Assembly: GCA_019188255.1 (NCBI GenBank)
Contig: JAETXT010000008.1
Span: 4,154,001-4,218,000 of the forward strand
DNA from: Verticillium longisporum
Taxonomy: Eukaryota > Ascomycota > Sordariomycetes > Glomerellales > Plectosphaerellaceae
Length of the DNA: 64,000 nt
Reading direction: 5' to 3'
Shown here: positions 1 through 11,050 of the stretch, piece by piece
Layout: the number at the start of each line of letters is the position of its first letter
How positions within the stretch are numbered: the first letter of the stretch is position 1
Notes under the pieces: model-generated
The model's database searches: none
What the model saw: only the letters and a program-made list of their open reading frames with translations
What the model was told of the DNA's origin: nothing
Program-made: the position numbers and the translations under genes

Positions 1-539
1 CGACCGCCAGAAATGGCACCATCCTCCATGAGCACGTCTCCAAAACTTCCATCCTCTCGTTGCAGCCGCCGCAGCCAGCGCAAGATCCCGACACGGTCCA
101 CCCCTGTAAACGCCCCTTTGCCCCCGTCCCGTGTACCGTCCTCAACGAGCGCGAGCAGCAGCAGCGCAAAGTAGGTGGCAGCAATGGTCGACACGTCTGG
201 GTGCTTGAACGCAGGCTTGTTCGTCTCGAGGTCGTAGCCCTGACAGAGCCCCACGGGCAACGTGTGGCTCGGCGCGCCGCTGAACCCGCCGCCGACGTGC
301 TGCTGGCTCAGCACCCACTTGCGGATCTTGGAGCGGTCGGACGGCGTGAGGGCGTACGGTTCACCCGAGGATGTGGGCGGCGAGAGGATATCAAAAGCGG
401 CGACGATGAAGAAGCCGAGGGCCATGCGGATGCTGTCGTGGCTCGTGTACTGGGTCGGGAGGAAGCTGCGGTAGCAGCGCTGCCAGTAGCGGAGATGGCG
501 CTCCTTATCGAGGGGAGCTTGTTCCGCGGGGTCGGCCAT
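1..539 (-). CDS. CDC43: Geranylgeranyltransferase type I beta subunit, 5' part (window edge)
   Basis: The first 179 codons of a minus-strand gene whose 3' end lies left of the window. Start at ATG 539; no intron is needed in the visible part. The protein has the prenyltransferase beta alpha-alpha barrel pattern: an N-terminal HLRYWQRCYR helix, then QQHVGGGFSGAPSH at about residues 85-100, and a second repeat RWLRRLQREDGSFG near residues 155-170. These GGF/GSF-type repeats are the hallmark of farnesyl/geranylgeranyl transferase beta chains. The N-terminal pattern (LRYWQRCYRSFLPTQYTSHDS) favours the type I GGTase, which attaches geranylgeranyl to CaaL proteins such as Rho1 and Cdc42 together with the shared alpha subunit Ram2. 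The zinc ligands would lie in the missing part. RabGGTase beta or farnesyltransferase beta are less likely alternatives. Confidence 0.85.
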   Translation of the reverse strand, partial: MADPAEQAPLDKERHLRYWQRCYRSFLPTQYTSHDSIRMALGFFIVAAFDILSPPTSSGEPYALTPSDRSKIRKWVLSQQHVGGGFSGAPSHTLPVGLCQGYDLETNKPAFKHPDVSTIAATYFALLLLALVEDGTRDGGKGAFTGVDRVGILRWLRRLQREDGSFGDVLMEDGAISGG

Positions 540-1516
540 ATTTCGTGTGCTGTGCGTGGTCGGACGAAGGCTCGGCCCTGAACTGGGGAGTTGAGGAACA
601 GAGGTGTAGAGCTACGGCGGTTGAGTCACGGTTGGGACGTGCTGCCCTCTTCGGTGCAACAATTCCAGTGGCCTGCGACGATTCATAATCAGTGAATCGG
701 CTCGTGGTGTCGAGACATTTACGACCCCACCTGAGCTCTGTGCTCGACAGCCTTGCGAAGCGCGCCGCTCGTCACCCAATTGATTATCCATGCCGAGCTA
801 GTAGCTACCTACTGCGGTAGACAAGCTAGAGTAGCCTTGCAAGTGTGGAATTGGAGCTCAAGACATTGCTGTGGGGGTTAATCAGTGGGCCCAGCCTCCA
901 CAGTCCTTTGACCTCCTTCAAGAAGATTGCGTGGAAAGCGACCCCTTTCAACACACACAACCCAGTCATCTCAACTTGCGGGAAAAGATGTACAACTGAC
1001 ATCTCTTCTGGTTTGACAGCTTTGGCATCTTGCTCTGGAAAATGCATCGTATTTATGCGTAGGTACTATGGGAGACTTGGAACTCGAGCCATCTTTACCA
1101 CCCACTGGGGATTCTGCACTCCATGCAGGTCTAACCACACGCAGTACACGGGTTATCATCACGGGGGAAGGAAGGGCAACGGCGAATCAAATATGGGACT
1201 GAGTCCTCCAAACACCCTCTCATACGAGCGCCCTCGTGACCAGGCCTCCGACAAGCGTGGCCTCTGCCTACAGGAAGTCATAGACGCTTCAACCACAGCA
1301 GCCCGTTCCGCGCCAGAGTAGGGTCTCACGCATTGTCGCGGTCCCGTCAGGATGCAACCAAGCACATAGGACCATGATAGGAACGCCCAGGTTCTTGATG
1401 AAAGTTTCCTGATGACCCCAAAAGAAGATAAAACAACTTCGCTGACGACCTTTACTCTGCATCATCTGATGAAACCGAGGGCCTCAAAAAGCCCCAACGC
1501 GCTCTTGCAACTGTGC
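540..1516. other. Intergenic: CDC43 promoter side and NLR 3' flank
   Basis: About 1 kb without a supportable gene. It is upstream of the CDC43-like gene and downstream of the NLR. Open frames cross 826-1365 on both strands but have no recognisable domain or intron signals. A short motif around 797-818 (GTAGCTACCTACTGCGGTAG) resembles the TACCTA-rich motif seen elsewhere in the window. Confidence 0.5.
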
Positions 1517-4500
1517 TCAAACTCTTCGCGAACCTTTAGGCCCGTTGTGCAGCCAATCCTGGAAGGCCAGTGAAACATGACCGCTCTTGTCGACCTCGAG
1601 AGGGAATAAGTTGGTTCTGAGCGAAGTGGGATTCGAAACCGCAGCGTCCAGTAGCCTAGCTGTGCGATGTCGATCTGCCGAGCGATCCCTGTGGTCGTTC
1701 TGCTTCTGAACTGGGACCACATCAGTAGGCGGGAGCTTCGACGGCGCTTCTTTCTCACCCGCGCCAAACATGTCAAGTGCTCCCTCAACATCACTGTCGT
1801 CGCTTTCGTCAAGTTGGCCCCCAAGAAAATCACTTTGGCTGTGCAAGTGGTCGCGTTCTTCGCCTGGGTGATACAACTGGAAGAGCTCAATGTAGTAGTC
1901 CTGCCCCTCCTCGCTATCCGGCACGACTGGCGCTAGATTTGGGAACCAGAATGCCCCGACCCAGGTCTTGAACCCCGGGAACAATGGATGGCAGAGATTC
2001 TGGTGGTACTCCATATTGAGAGAGGCCATGCGGCGGCTCTGCATTGTCTGGTGAAAATGAACCGTCCAATATTTTGCCGCGTAGTCTAGAAAGACCTCGG
2101 TCTTCTTGCTGGCTGACCCCGTCGTTGCGCATCGGCTTGGCCGCCCTAAGCAGTAGATGTATGTGGTGCAGATTCCGAGAAGAAGCCTGTGGGCATCGGC
2201 CAGGGAGAATGAGTGCTGGAATGCCAATTGAGCCGGCGAACTTTCAGATGGCATAATGTTAGACAGCGATGGCGGTGTGTCTGTACCTGAAGCAGACGGC
2301 CTTCGAGATGTTGCAGCAGAGCCCGTCTCACTCTCTATTGTGAGCAGAAACTCTCTGGCCGTCTCGTGCACGAGATAGATCCTCTCACGGATTATTCGAA
2401 TAAAGTGCCCACAAAGCGACTTGATATGGTTTTCAAAGGGGTACGCAAGCTCATACTCAACATCGTCCAGGGTTCTGCTTCCCTGCGCGGCTTATCAGGC
2501 TCAGGCTCGACAGCCAACGCAATACTCAGTTCGTCAACCGTGAGAGGACGGGTCGCTCCCAGGATGATTTGCAGCATCTTTCTTGCTCGAGGTGATTCCG
2601 AGCGGAGCTGAAGAAGCTCACGATATATGCGAAAGATATCTTTGTTTCGCAGGAGCTCATCAAGCTCTCGCTGGGATGCACCGGCTTCCACCTTTTGCTC
2701 CAACAAGTCCAGAATCAAGGACACCCAAAGGAATGTTCGGTCTGCGCGCTCAACGAGCTCTGCCTGAACAGTTTGTAATAGCTGAAAGGGGAGCCCCTGG
2801 TGGATGAGCTCATCAACCTTGGATCTGATAACTCTGTTGATGTCGGCACTGATAGCATCCGTCTCGTCTTCGCCGCGTAAGCGAATCAACGCGCAATTGC
2901 CATCAGACTCTACGCCGCCCGCTTTCGACCTGTTTGCATTGCTCTGAAATGCTATCTTGAGCTGGTTCTCGGGACGGCTGGTTACGAATACTTTGAGCTT
3001 GGGTCGTCGCGGCTTTGATCGTCGTTTGTTGATATCGCCAAGATCGGCCTCTGCTTTCTCGCCTGAAGATTTTGCGGACGCCGATGTTGCCTCGGCCGAC
3101 TCGGCTTTCGAAAAGGAAGCCGTGATCTGCCGCATGAGTCGACCTCGTAATTCCATCTCACACTCATACAGACCGTCAAGAAAACAGATGGTATTTTTGA
3201 CAGCTTCCTAGCGGGTAGCGTACTCGATGGCCTGCCATAGGCTGTCTATGTCTTCCAACCCGCCATTATAGAGTATCGACATGGCCGAAGCTGCGAGTTC
3301 GTTTTGTTGCTTGCAGAGCTGGTACAAGAGAGTTTTGATTCCTGTCACCGCACTTAACTGCTCCAAACTATCGGATTTGAAAAAGAAGTAGCAGACGTTG
3401 ATATTCGCGAGATCTGCAGATGCCTGTAGCTGGTTGACAAGGAACGAAGCTAGTACGGATTTTCCACAGCCAGGGTCGGCAGAGACCCAAAGGAGCCCCG
3501 GGTCTGGGCTCTCAATCCAGGATAGGTACTTGGGATGGTCGAAAATCCAGGTACATGTACCCTGAACGGGCGGCGCATTCCGACTTTTGTGGCCGGCGTA
3601 GTCAGAAACGTTGATAGTTTGCAGGAACGACTCAATCTCGTATTTAGATCGCGTCTTACTGGCGGTGGCCGAGTCAGCCATAGATCTCAGTGTCGACTTG
3701 ATTGGGGCGAATTGGGCGGCGTCAAGGTCGGCAAAGTGGCATATCGTCCGGTGATCGCGCTCCAGAGCGATTCTGGTTTCACCGATGATGTTCAAAATGG
3801 CCGATTCGGGCTCGACGACCTATAGACTTGTTGTCAGCACACCCGCATCCTGTTTGTTCAGACTGCGGATCCAGAAATCGTCTCTTGCTGTGACACTACT
3901 CACAAGACAGTTCAGAAAGTCCATTTTCCGGGTCTCGTAAAACGATGCTGTTTTCAACTTGGCACCACATGAGTCGACAAACGAGGTCGAGATGTGCTGC
4001 AGCAACCTCGAAGTCGGTTCCAGGTCTTTAGCCAGGCGGGCATTGGTACTCGTGCTGAAAGAGACAGCGCGAAGGGCATTCGCAGTGACGGACGCCCATG
4101 TTGCTAGATTCGAGCCGCGATGTGGAGTGCCAAAGAACATGACACCGTGAAAGCGGAACGACAGAGCATCACGGTACCTCTCATTCTCGTGGGCTTTGAT
4201 TGCAGCCTGCTTGAAGACGAGACCGCCGAGTGAATGGCAGATGAAGATGAGCGGTCGGTCCTGTTCCTCCATAGACTCTCTCTCGGCCATGAGACTCTCC
4301 AAAAGTTGCTGCGAAAAGGCATGAATGTCCGCGGTAGATTTGCTGAATTGGACCTGAGAATTGTACCAGAATGACATGACGCGAGCTGACGGGAGAAACT
4401 TGGGAACAAGATCTTTTAGCCAATTGACGCCCGTATTCGGATCAGTCCAAGTCTTCAAGAAATGCCCGTTCAGGCCATGGATGGCAACGACGTCGATGAG

Positions 4501-4617
4501 CTCGGGCGACTTGCTGTCCTTGGGGACCAGAGTGTGTAAGCCATAATCGGTCGATGATTTGTCTTTGTCCTTGCCGCGATCATTTCGCATCGCTTTGGAG
4601 ATTGTACCCCAATCCAT
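1517..4617 (-). pseudogene. SesB-like esterase / NACHT NLR, disrupted by a stop and a frameshift
   Basis: Fungal NOD-like receptor with an N-terminal SesB-like alpha/beta-hydrolase effector domain (residues about 40-215: VVAIHGLNGHF, FICHSLGGLVFKQA with the nucleophile Ser, FFGTPHRGS) followed by a NACHT NTPase (Walker A ADPGCGKS at about 355, Walker B-like CFLDGLYECE) and the usual SLCGHFIRIIRERIYLVHE tail. Exon 1 is 4617-3904; the intron 3903-3820 begins GTGAGT, ends TATAG and has a CTGAC branch. In the same frame a TAG (3210-3208) sits just before Walker B, at about codon 442. A one-base loss near 2469-2480 separates the AVEPE segment from LDDVEYELAYPFENH. One added base makes the two exons 1006 codons long, so the rest is intact. 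No ankyrin, WD or TPR repeats follow; the C-terminus is an acidic, low-complexity tail. NLRs of this class act in non-self recognition and regulated cell death. It could be a real pseudogene, an inactive allele, or a partly erroneous sequence. Confidence 0.8.
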
Positions 4618-5324
4618 GTCGTGCGCATTACCTGGATCTTGCGGGCGATTTGCGCCCTGAGATCCAGCCTATTGTTACTGCATTGGAAACACACGCATCG
4701 TCGAGTCCCTCACGATGTGGTTTCGACCTGCTCGCTGAGATGCGGGGTTGACGGACAAGCTGAGTAATTTTCGATGTATGGCAAGCTATTGAAGATGATT
4801 GGGTGCTGGGGCGCTTGATATGCACAATAATAGGAAATAGGAAAAGCGAGCGGCTGCACCTTTGCCCTGGGATGATGTGTTTATAGGCTAACGATTGTCG
4901 ATATCAGGACATCGTCGTCGCTTGAGTAATGGGGAGCCATGGGTCTCGGTCTTGAGTCGCACAAGGAGTGCCATGATGCTAAAGTTTTCTCTGAGTAGTT
5001 TCCATTGGGAGTAACTCTCTCTGGAAGAGTGTCAATTTGAATGTATCAGTACGGAAAACAGGCCAGACGTGGATTGGTGATCTGGTGAGGTTGTGACGTA
5101 CTATATCATCAGCTCCTCTCGTGCCATCACCTGAAGGAACGGTGTGGCTCAGAGGCGTGGCTGGGTGTCAAAGAACAGAACGACGCTAATCTACCACCTC
5201 CCCTGCTCCACCCTCGAGACACGACTTCAAGCTTAGCTCCTCCATCGCGAAAGCTGCTCCGTGCAAGCCGTTGATTCAATCACCAGCATACGTCCTATTT
5301 GTTACGAAGGTCCAACTTCCCAAG
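4618..5324. other. Divergent intergenic region NLR / ILM1
   Basis: About 700 bp between the start codons of the minus-strand NLR and the plus-strand ILM1 gene, so it should hold both promoters. A pyrimidine-rich stretch (CTACCACCTCCCCTGCTCC, about 5191-5209) precedes ILM1. No gene or RNA is recognisable. Confidence 0.5.
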
Positions 5325-6018
5325 ATGGCGCTCATTTCTACCAGGACGATCATCACGTCCCTGTGCTTCTTCCACATCACACTGGGCTTTTACTTCCTCA
5401 CAAACCCCAACACCATCGCCGACCAGGGTCTGGTGTTCATCCTGGGAGGCTCCATGGGCATGGTAAGCATCCCGACCATACCTCCCTATGATGCCAGATA
5501 GAGATCGCTGACGCTGTCTCTGCAGCCCTCCGACCGAAGCTTCGAATCCCGCTCTGCGCCCTTGGCCTTCGTCGCCGCCCTCCTCATCTTTATGGGCATC
5601 TCCGATCTCATGACCCTGAGCATGCCCGAGGAGATCAGCCTTCTTTACTACTGGGGCACCCAGGGTCCGTCGCGCGCTGCCCTTTCCCTCGTCGTGAGCT
5701 CTCCGCTAATCATGTCTGTCCACAGCTCCCCTCCGTCTCAGCATCGCCCTCGCCTTCGTCTTCTACACGCTCATTGCCGGCCCCTCCTCGCCGCTGTACC
5801 GAGAGGGCTCCATGCGCGACGCGGTCCGATCGCATAACCCACACTACACGCCCTCCGCCTGGGGAGGCGACGGGTGGAAGAACTCGGTCTTCTTCACGTT
5901 CATGTTTGTCGAGATGGTCAGCTGGTTCTGGGCATGGGTGACGCTGCGGGAAGAGCGCACCGAGGTTGTCAAGAAGAGCTTGAAGCAGAGCAACAGCTCT
6001 CTGCGCAATATGGATTAA
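5325..6018 (+). CDS. ILM1: ILM1 family membrane protein
   Basis: A roughly 190-residue protein with four hydrophobic segments that matches the Ilm1 family (increased loss of mitochondrial DNA 1; yeast Ilm1 is an ER membrane protein whose loss destabilises mtDNA). The N-terminus MALISTRTIITSLCFFHITL and the following ADQGLVFILGGSMGMPSDRS segment are typical. Exons: 5325-5462, 5526-5664 and 5726-6018. Intron 1 starts GTAAGC and ends CTGCAG; intron 2 starts with the weaker donor GTCCGT, has a GCTAAT branch and ends CCACAG. The second junction was chosen because it alone keeps YWGTQ-APLRLSIALAF in frame. A stronger GTGAGC donor at 5694 would give the wrong frame. A C-terminal basic tail (EERTEVVKKSLKQS) follows the last membrane segment. 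Confidence 0.85.
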
Positions 6019-6265
6019 GATTCGGGACACCACGGACATGAGGACTCGAAGTTCGATGTGATATTTGCATTTCAGGGAGTTTTTCGGGAGCTACGGTTGG
6101 TCCACGCGGGAAAGGGAAAAAATATGAGGTTGCATTGCGATGATTTCGGCTTTTGGTGGGTGCCATTATGTCCAAAAAAGCCAGCTTTCGGAAAGATCGT
6201 CTCGCAATGCCGAGTCTATGAATTGCTCATAGATGCACGCCGTCCCTCCTCTTGTTCTTTTTTTT

Positions 6266-9200
6266 TTATTCCCACTTAACCAATTCCCAGCCCTTGACGT
6301 TCGTCCGCCAAGAATCGGCTACGATTCTCTTCCAGTCGTCAAAGCCGTCGCCGACCGCGGCGCGAATCTCCTTCGCCAACGAGTCATCCGAAGACTGGGC
6401 CGCGGTCCAGGATCCCAACCGGCTTTCCAGGTTACCGCTGGCCAATCCTTTCTTCAGCTGCGCGATCCGTGCCTTGCCCTCGGCGACCGCTTTCGCAGCC
6501 GCGCTGTCGAGCGCCTTGGCATGCGCCCGCGTCTCTTTCGGAAGACAGCTCTGGCCAGACTTGTCTCGCGCCTTTTCGTTCTCGTTGAAGCTGGTAATGT
6601 ACGACGTCGCGAGCCTGATCGCCGCAGCGGCATCACGGAGGTGGAACAGCCCATGCAGAGAGCTCAGCATCAGCACAGGGTTGATGTCCCGGTCTCCCGA
6701 GGGGAGCGACAACGTTGATTCGAGTAACGTACTTAGTGTGACAGACACAGCAGAAGCGACCTGCGAGAGGACAGACGCGGAGGCATCGCTGCGGTCTGAC
6801 GACGTGGCGAGGGGGGCGAGGGTGGTCAGAAGGGAGATGAGTTCGAAGAAGGTATGTTCCTGGGCGGTGAACTTGGCAGTCTCCCGACCTCGGAGGAACT
6901 TAGCGGCGATGTTGCTGAGTTGCTGCAGGCTCTCAGTGACAAAGATGTTATCTACCGCTGTGGCCTGGCTCGGGTTTGCTGGCTTGTATGCCGACGGTGG
7001 CTTGTACGAGAGGACCTCGAAGTATTTCTCAGCAACAATGGCAAGGTGCGTGCGTGCGTTCTAGTTCGCGTTAGTAAATGGAAAAGCCTTGGCAGACGGT
7101 ACGAACGAACCGATGGGCTGGGTCCGATCTGCAGGGCTTCGTAAACAGGTTGTGCTGTGCTGACGTGCAGGTTAGGGACCGATCCATAGTCGATGACCTC
7201 GGTCAGTTGTGTAGCGGGTGTGATCTCGTCTAGTCACACAATTAGCCCTGGGAATGATCATTCACCACAAAAAACCATCACTCACTGATGTAGTCCTCCT
7301 CAGAGATAGGAGTGCTCTTGTGGCCCAGAGCACGAGTCGCGCGGAGTTCCTCGATGTAACCCATTGCCATGGTGCAACTTATCCGTAGGCGGTCGATGAA
7401 GACGGGGATCTCAAGGATACTTGAGTAGCTCTCGGATTGGAAGGCGTCGGCGAGACGTCGCGGCATCCTCAACTTAAGAGAAGTGCCGTAGTAAGCCTTG
7501 AGACCGTAGGTCATTGCTTGCTGAGGCCTATTCGGTACAGGAAGCACAGAAGCGGGAGAAAGAGTAGAAAGTCGATCGAGGAAATAGGGGCTGAGCGAGT
7601 CAATAATCGTCCGCTTGACGTCCATTGTGGCCCACAACTCCTTTGCCCTCGAGATGGTACCCAAAATGAGATGAATGCGAACGAGGAGTAGCGTGACGCG
7701 GCTGTGCTTTGGAGTCCTCGTGAGTTGGTATTCCAGTATGAGAGCAGCCTGGAGGATCCGGTCACTTTGCGCAACATGAAGCGGCGAAGGGAGGTGATTG
7801 CTGCGGTCAGCTCGTAGACCGCTGAGCTTGATCAGGGCTGTGGCTGTGAGAATAGCAAGCTCTGGAACACAGTCGGGGTCCTGGCCATCCGAGGACCCAA
7901 TTGAGTCTACAAGGGCGCGATACAGCGAGGCCGCCGATTCAGCAACGCCCTGGAACCTCTCGGAACAGGTCTCGGACTCGCCTTCAACACCGTTGATGGC
8001 CGATCTCCACCTTGGCTTGGCATCAGCTCCAACCGGAACCTGCACCACCAGATTAGGAGCAGTAAGGATCAGGTACTGAAGCTGGTACGCCAGAGTCTTA
8101 ACAACTGCCGTATGCAAGGGATCTTGTTGTCTCTCTGCCAGCTGGGGAACGTATTCGAAGGCGAGGTTCTTCATTTCCTCTGGGTCAAGTTGCTCCACAA
8201 AACGTTTGATATCGTCGAAACACGCTGGAGAGGAACATTGGCTCTCTATGTAGCGCTGTAGCTCCTCTGATCTTGTAAGAAAAGCATCATTGTTTGCAGG
8301 ACCAGAAGTGCCAAGTTGGAACGAGGCAGCAACACGGGCCAGGAGGATATTGCGTAGATAGATAGGGCGTACTGTTTCGGAGGCAGAGAACTGGTCGAGA
8401 AGAAACACAATCTCGGAAATCACCCTGACAATGCAAGTCAGCATTGATTGCTTCGACGACACGGGGTTCAGACTTACTCTGGTCGAGCCTGTTTGAGCTG
8501 CCCAGCAGCAGCGAGGAAGTCTTGCCACACATTCCAGTCGCAGGCAAGGAGTTTGACCCCAGGACCATCGTCAGATGCTGTCAGACAGTCCTTGCATAGT
8601 CGATATACAGTGGACCAGTCTTCTCGCTGTTTGCTCACGCGGAGAGCGCGTAGGAAGAGGTCCTTGCGACCGAGGCGAAGTTGCTGGACTGGTCCGAAGT
8701 GTGGATGGTCCAGGGCGGCCTTCCACTCGGCGTCTGATCCATGAGACTCGAGGATACGGTAGAGAAGGAGAATCTCCTCCTCCGTCTTAATGGACCTATC
8801 AGTATCCGTACCGGCAGTCTGGGATGCACGCTGTATTTGCTTTAGGGCCAGCATGCCGTACAGTTTCTTCTTGTCGGGAGTGCACTGGTCACTCAGCTGG
8901 AAGAGGTCAGAAGGCGCATACAGACAAGGGCGATGGGGAATACACACGCAGAGAAGATAAGTGATGACGACGTTCCAGAAGAAGAATATCCTGTCATGAG
9001 GGAAGGACCGGTCCAGGATGGCGGCAATCTGCTGCGCGCTGACGAGGTCCCAGTGAAGGAGGCAAGACTCGAGGCACCTAACGCCGGCATTGCGGTCCTT
9101 GGGACTGGCCTTGACGCACCTGACCTTCAAGGGGCCAAGGGTGTGGGGGAATTCGCTCTCATCCTGAAGGCTGCCAATGGCCCATTCGAGCAGGTCCAGG

Positions 9201-9507
9201 GTGTCGACATCCTTGATGACAGTGCCGTCCTTGACGAGCCTCTGCACAGCAATGATGCCGGCTGACCTCTCCAGCGGCGAGTCGAGGTTGGACTCGGCGC
9301 ATATTTTGACAATCTCGTACCGTCAGTCGAGCCGACACACCCTTCTTGGGTTTCTTGGGAGACAAAACACACCTCATAGTATGGGTCGTTGAATGTTCGG
9401 AGCCTCTTCTCGGCCAGGCGGATGACGGACGCCCATTGACCCTCGTGAAAGGCGGACTGCAGCTGCAGATCAACGCCGCTCTTGAGCTGGGGGCGATTCC
9501 AGGACAT
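6266..9507 (-). CDS. MDM20: NatB N-terminal acetyltransferase auxiliary subunit (Mdm20/NAA25)
   Basis: Large helical protein (about 990-1007 aa) starting MSWNRPQLKSGVD at 9507, typical of fungal Mdm20. With catalytic Naa20/Nat3 it forms NatB, which co-translationally acetylates Met-Asp/Glu/Asn/Gln N-termini; the yeast gene also affects mitochondrial inheritance and actin. TPR-like helices recur through the N-terminal half (EWASVIRLAEKRLRTFNDP type and KKLYGMLALKQIQRA). Introns read from the sequence: 9372-9314, 8477-8425 (GTAAGT...CAG), 7285-7230 (GTGAGT...TAG) and 7110-7061 (GTTCGT, CTAAC branch, TAG). A 51-nt in-frame segment 8947-8897 (GTGTGT...TTCCAG) is probably a further intron, since it would interrupt LLC-LSDQCTPDKKK. 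All frames close exactly at the TAA 6268-6266. About 250 bp separate it tail-to-tail from ILM1. Confidence 0.88.
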
Positions 9508-9925
9508 GGTGATGAGTTGGGATGGCGGGGCATCAACTGAGCCCGTTCTCGCATGCACCACACCACGACAAGGTGAGATGGATGGAGGGGCACGAAATTC
9601 AGTGCAAGACGTACTGTGATTGGTTGCGCATTGAAATGGCAGCTGCAAAAGCGGGTCCAGCCATCACTGAGGATTACTAGTCGTCGACGAAGTCAAAGGT
9701 TTCGAGCATTTGGCTGATGAAATTGTTGTAAACTCTTCCCCTGCCCTGTCCCTCTTCATGATCATTATTTTCCATGCAACACCTCTCCCGTCGCTAGGCT
9801 CAATACACGGTCACGGTAGTTTACACCTGTTGTTACACCACGCTCGATCCCGGGCGGCACCACTCCGACGCTGCCAAGTCGCATTGCCATTCCATTCGTA
9901 CACGTCTTTCGGCGCGGCCGGTCAT
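9508..9925. other. Intergenic MDM20 promoter / COX23 3' flank
   Basis: About 420 bp between two minus-strand genes. Nothing beyond UTR/promoter sequence is recognised. A short frame ending in ETFDFVDD at 9680 has no start or neighbouring exon I could support. Confidence 0.45.
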
Positions 9926-10364
9926 TCAGAAGAAACTGCCCGCCTTTCGTCTCTCCTCCTTGCGCTGGTCCATCTATGTGGTGTCAGTGTAGTCCATTTA
10001 CCGGTCGGGAAAGAGGTATTAGGCTCCATACCCATGCCTGTCGGCAGTCTCGCCATGCTCTGCAGCAATGGTTAGTCTTGAGTTCTGGAATTGGGGAATC
10101 CATGACCACCGTACTGGAAATATTCACCACACATCTCCCTGTCGCCGTTGTTGCGGTTCAAGCACTTGATGCTGCGCTTGGCGGCGTCCTGGCACGGGTC
10201 CATGTATTTGCTCTTGCTCTTGCTGGTCACGAATAGTCAGTGCCATAGCCCCAGGCTTCGGTATCGTTGTGATCGAACGTTTCAAACTTGGTCTTCGTCT
10301 CTTCGGTCCATGGGTTTTTGTTCGCAGCATCGATGGTCTCTGGGGGATTGTCGGTGGAAGGCAT
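9926..10364 (-). CDS. COX23: Cytochrome c oxidase assembly factor Cox23, four exons
   Basis: An 89-residue twin CX9C protein of the mitochondrial intermembrane space, imported through Mia40 and required for complex IV assembly and copper handling. Exons (minus strand): 10364-10279, 10222-10115, 10059-10032 and 9973-9926, summing to 270 nt. Introns of 56, 55 and 58 nt each have a GT start, a CTGAC/CTAAC branch and an AG end. The spliced protein reads [14 protein letters not shown] (C-x9-C) and CGEYFQAWRDC (C-x9-C), followed by a basic tail ending SFF. Without splicing the first exon runs into a TGA, so the gene is easily missed: no single exon exceeds 36 codons. The twin CX9C spacing and the [17 protein letters not shown] signature favour Cox23 over other small CHCH proteins. 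Confidence 0.85.
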
Positions 10365-11050
10365 TGTGGGCGGGGGATGTAGCGCACGCGCGCGTCGGAA
10401 GGACTGGATCTCCTTGTTTCTTTTCGTGTACAGAAGGGGGTTTGCGAAGCGCTGGATGGCTTGGGTCGTCGGTAATGTCTGTCGCAGTGGCGGATGTCGA
10501 GAATCAACATCTCAGCGTCTCCGTCACCAAGACCCCAGCCAGAGAGGTCACAAGTGGAGCCCCCTAACTTCTCCACCAAGAAAAACAGTTGATGGTATTA
10601 GGTGGATAAGTGTTGTTATATCTGGCTTAGTTTGGTCGCCAACGTGCCCCCAGGGCTACGTTTTATAGTGCCTGCTGACTAACTGCATCACAGGAGTCCC
10701 TTCCTTCACCAAGGTGGACACTGATAAGATAAAGCTCGACGTCAGATGGAGGGCTAGCTCCCCGCTGTCAGCCTGGCAGGCTGACAACCTTGCTCACTGG
10801 CGCGTTTGTCGCGTAAAGTGGCAGGTGCTCCGGTCACCTCTTCCTGCCCATCTAGGCACCTTGCTTGGGGCAATCTTTGAGGAGCGTCGTCCAAACCTCA
10901 GGAGGTGCGACGTCGCCAACGTTCTCATCACATTGTGTCTATTCATTTCGAATACCATTAATCTCATTGTTCCCTTCCCATCGTAATTCGCCCTCGTCGC
11001 AGCCTCTTTGTCCAGATCTGTTTCATGTTCAGCATCCGGCGAAGCCCTTG
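10365..11050. other. Divergent intergenic region COX23 / coiled-coil gene
   Basis: About 690 bp between two divergent starts. It should hold both promoters. Frames that cross it are extensions with no recognisable product. Confidence 0.45.

Noticed and set aside
826..1365. Overlapping open frames on both strands
   Set aside because: No domain, no intron signals, and they lie antisense to each other in an obvious spacer.
3208..3210. TAG as a splice acceptor end
   Set aside because: The only candidate introns would remove the DIDSLWQAIEYATR segment typical of NACHT domains, or be under 20 nt.
3820..3903. Apparent C-terminus of the SesB domain as a separate gene
   Set aside because: A GTGAGT...TATAG intron joins it in frame to the NACHT part.
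10124..10579. 151-codon minus frame as a gene
   Set aside because: The same region splices into Cox23 in other frames with a perfect twin CX9C motif.
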